Part shown: piece by piece, positions 39,587 through 39,621 of the stretch
Numbering within the stretch: position 1 is the stretch's first letter
Layout: each line of letters opens with the position of its first letter
Assembly: GCA_003427395.1 (NCBI GenBank)
Contig: BFEA01000007.1
Location: 1,492,212-1,531,832 of the forward strand
Origin: Chara braunii
Taxonomy: Eukaryota; Streptophyta; Charophyceae; Charales; Characeae
Length of the DNA: 39,621 nt
Reading direction: 5' to 3'
Position numbers and translations under genes: made by a program
The notes under the pieces: model-generated
Seen by the model: only the letters and a program-made list of their open reading frames with translations
Database searches by the model: none
What the model was told of the DNA's origin: nothing

Positions 39587-39621
39587 AGGTGTCAGTTGCC
39601 TCTACCGGAGCTTCGACTGTT
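39587..39621 (+). other. Window end, start of element D gag-pol linker
   Basis: The last bases after the gag stop (39584-39586) are open (CQLPLPELRL in one frame). They are too short to assign. Confidence 0.3.

Overview
The window looks like repeat-dense nuclear DNA of a streptophyte alga or plant. It holds fragments of at least four Ty3/gypsy-type LTR retrotransposon families, with plant-style primer-binding sites (TGGTATCAGAGC or TGGTATCGGAGC, complementary to the 3' end of initiator tRNA-Met). The gag proteins, which start near M..RSG and run into a long Glu/Lys coiled coil, resemble ones I associate with the charophyte Chara braunii. That species call is recognition, not a search result. 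Nothing here is bacterial: there are no operons, ribosome binding sites or CRISPR.

Mixed in with the retrotransposons are two exons of a host gene. Positions 19199-19374 and 32141-32217 (+) join in phase to encode the central pore segment of an ammonium transporter (AMT/MEP family), with conserved splice sites. The intron between them is 12.8 kb and contains a complete but decayed retrotransposon (family B). No other AMT exon was found.

Layout: 1-1430, pyrimidine-rich then AT-rich then C-rich non-coding DNA. 1430-4520, decayed gypsy pol of element E (protease, RT, RNase H). 4520-5870, non-coding. 5872-18878, element A: partial 5' LTR, PBS, a long structured leader, gag, protease, a 5 kb foreign or rearranged block (11308-16375) in place of RT/RNase H, integrase, chromodomain-like tail, PPT and 3' LTR. 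18879-32217 and beyond, the AMT locus: exon, intron with tandem repeats, element B (about 23098-31872; gag, PR, RT, RNase H, IN, chromodomain, LTRs about 4% apart), exon. 32218-34295, non-coding DNA with a probable LTR end and PBS of another family and a foldback. 34296-35449, a third A-family LTR, interrupted by element D (LTR 35450-36628, PBS, leader, gag to 39586), which runs off the window.

Most unusual signals: (1) eight hairpins at 11610-12303 sharing an exactly 17-nt conserved loop while their stems differ in sequence and stay complementary; (2) the AMT gene hidden among transposons; (3) five perfect copies of TACTTACCTG, the 5' end of U1 snRNA (antisense: an ideal 5' splice site), in LTRs and leaders; (4) a leader in element A built of long hairpins whose arms include facing (GA)n and (CT)n tracts; (5) a phased array of TTGACC W-box-like sites in the B leader; (6) a template-switch scar in the B reverse transcriptase region.
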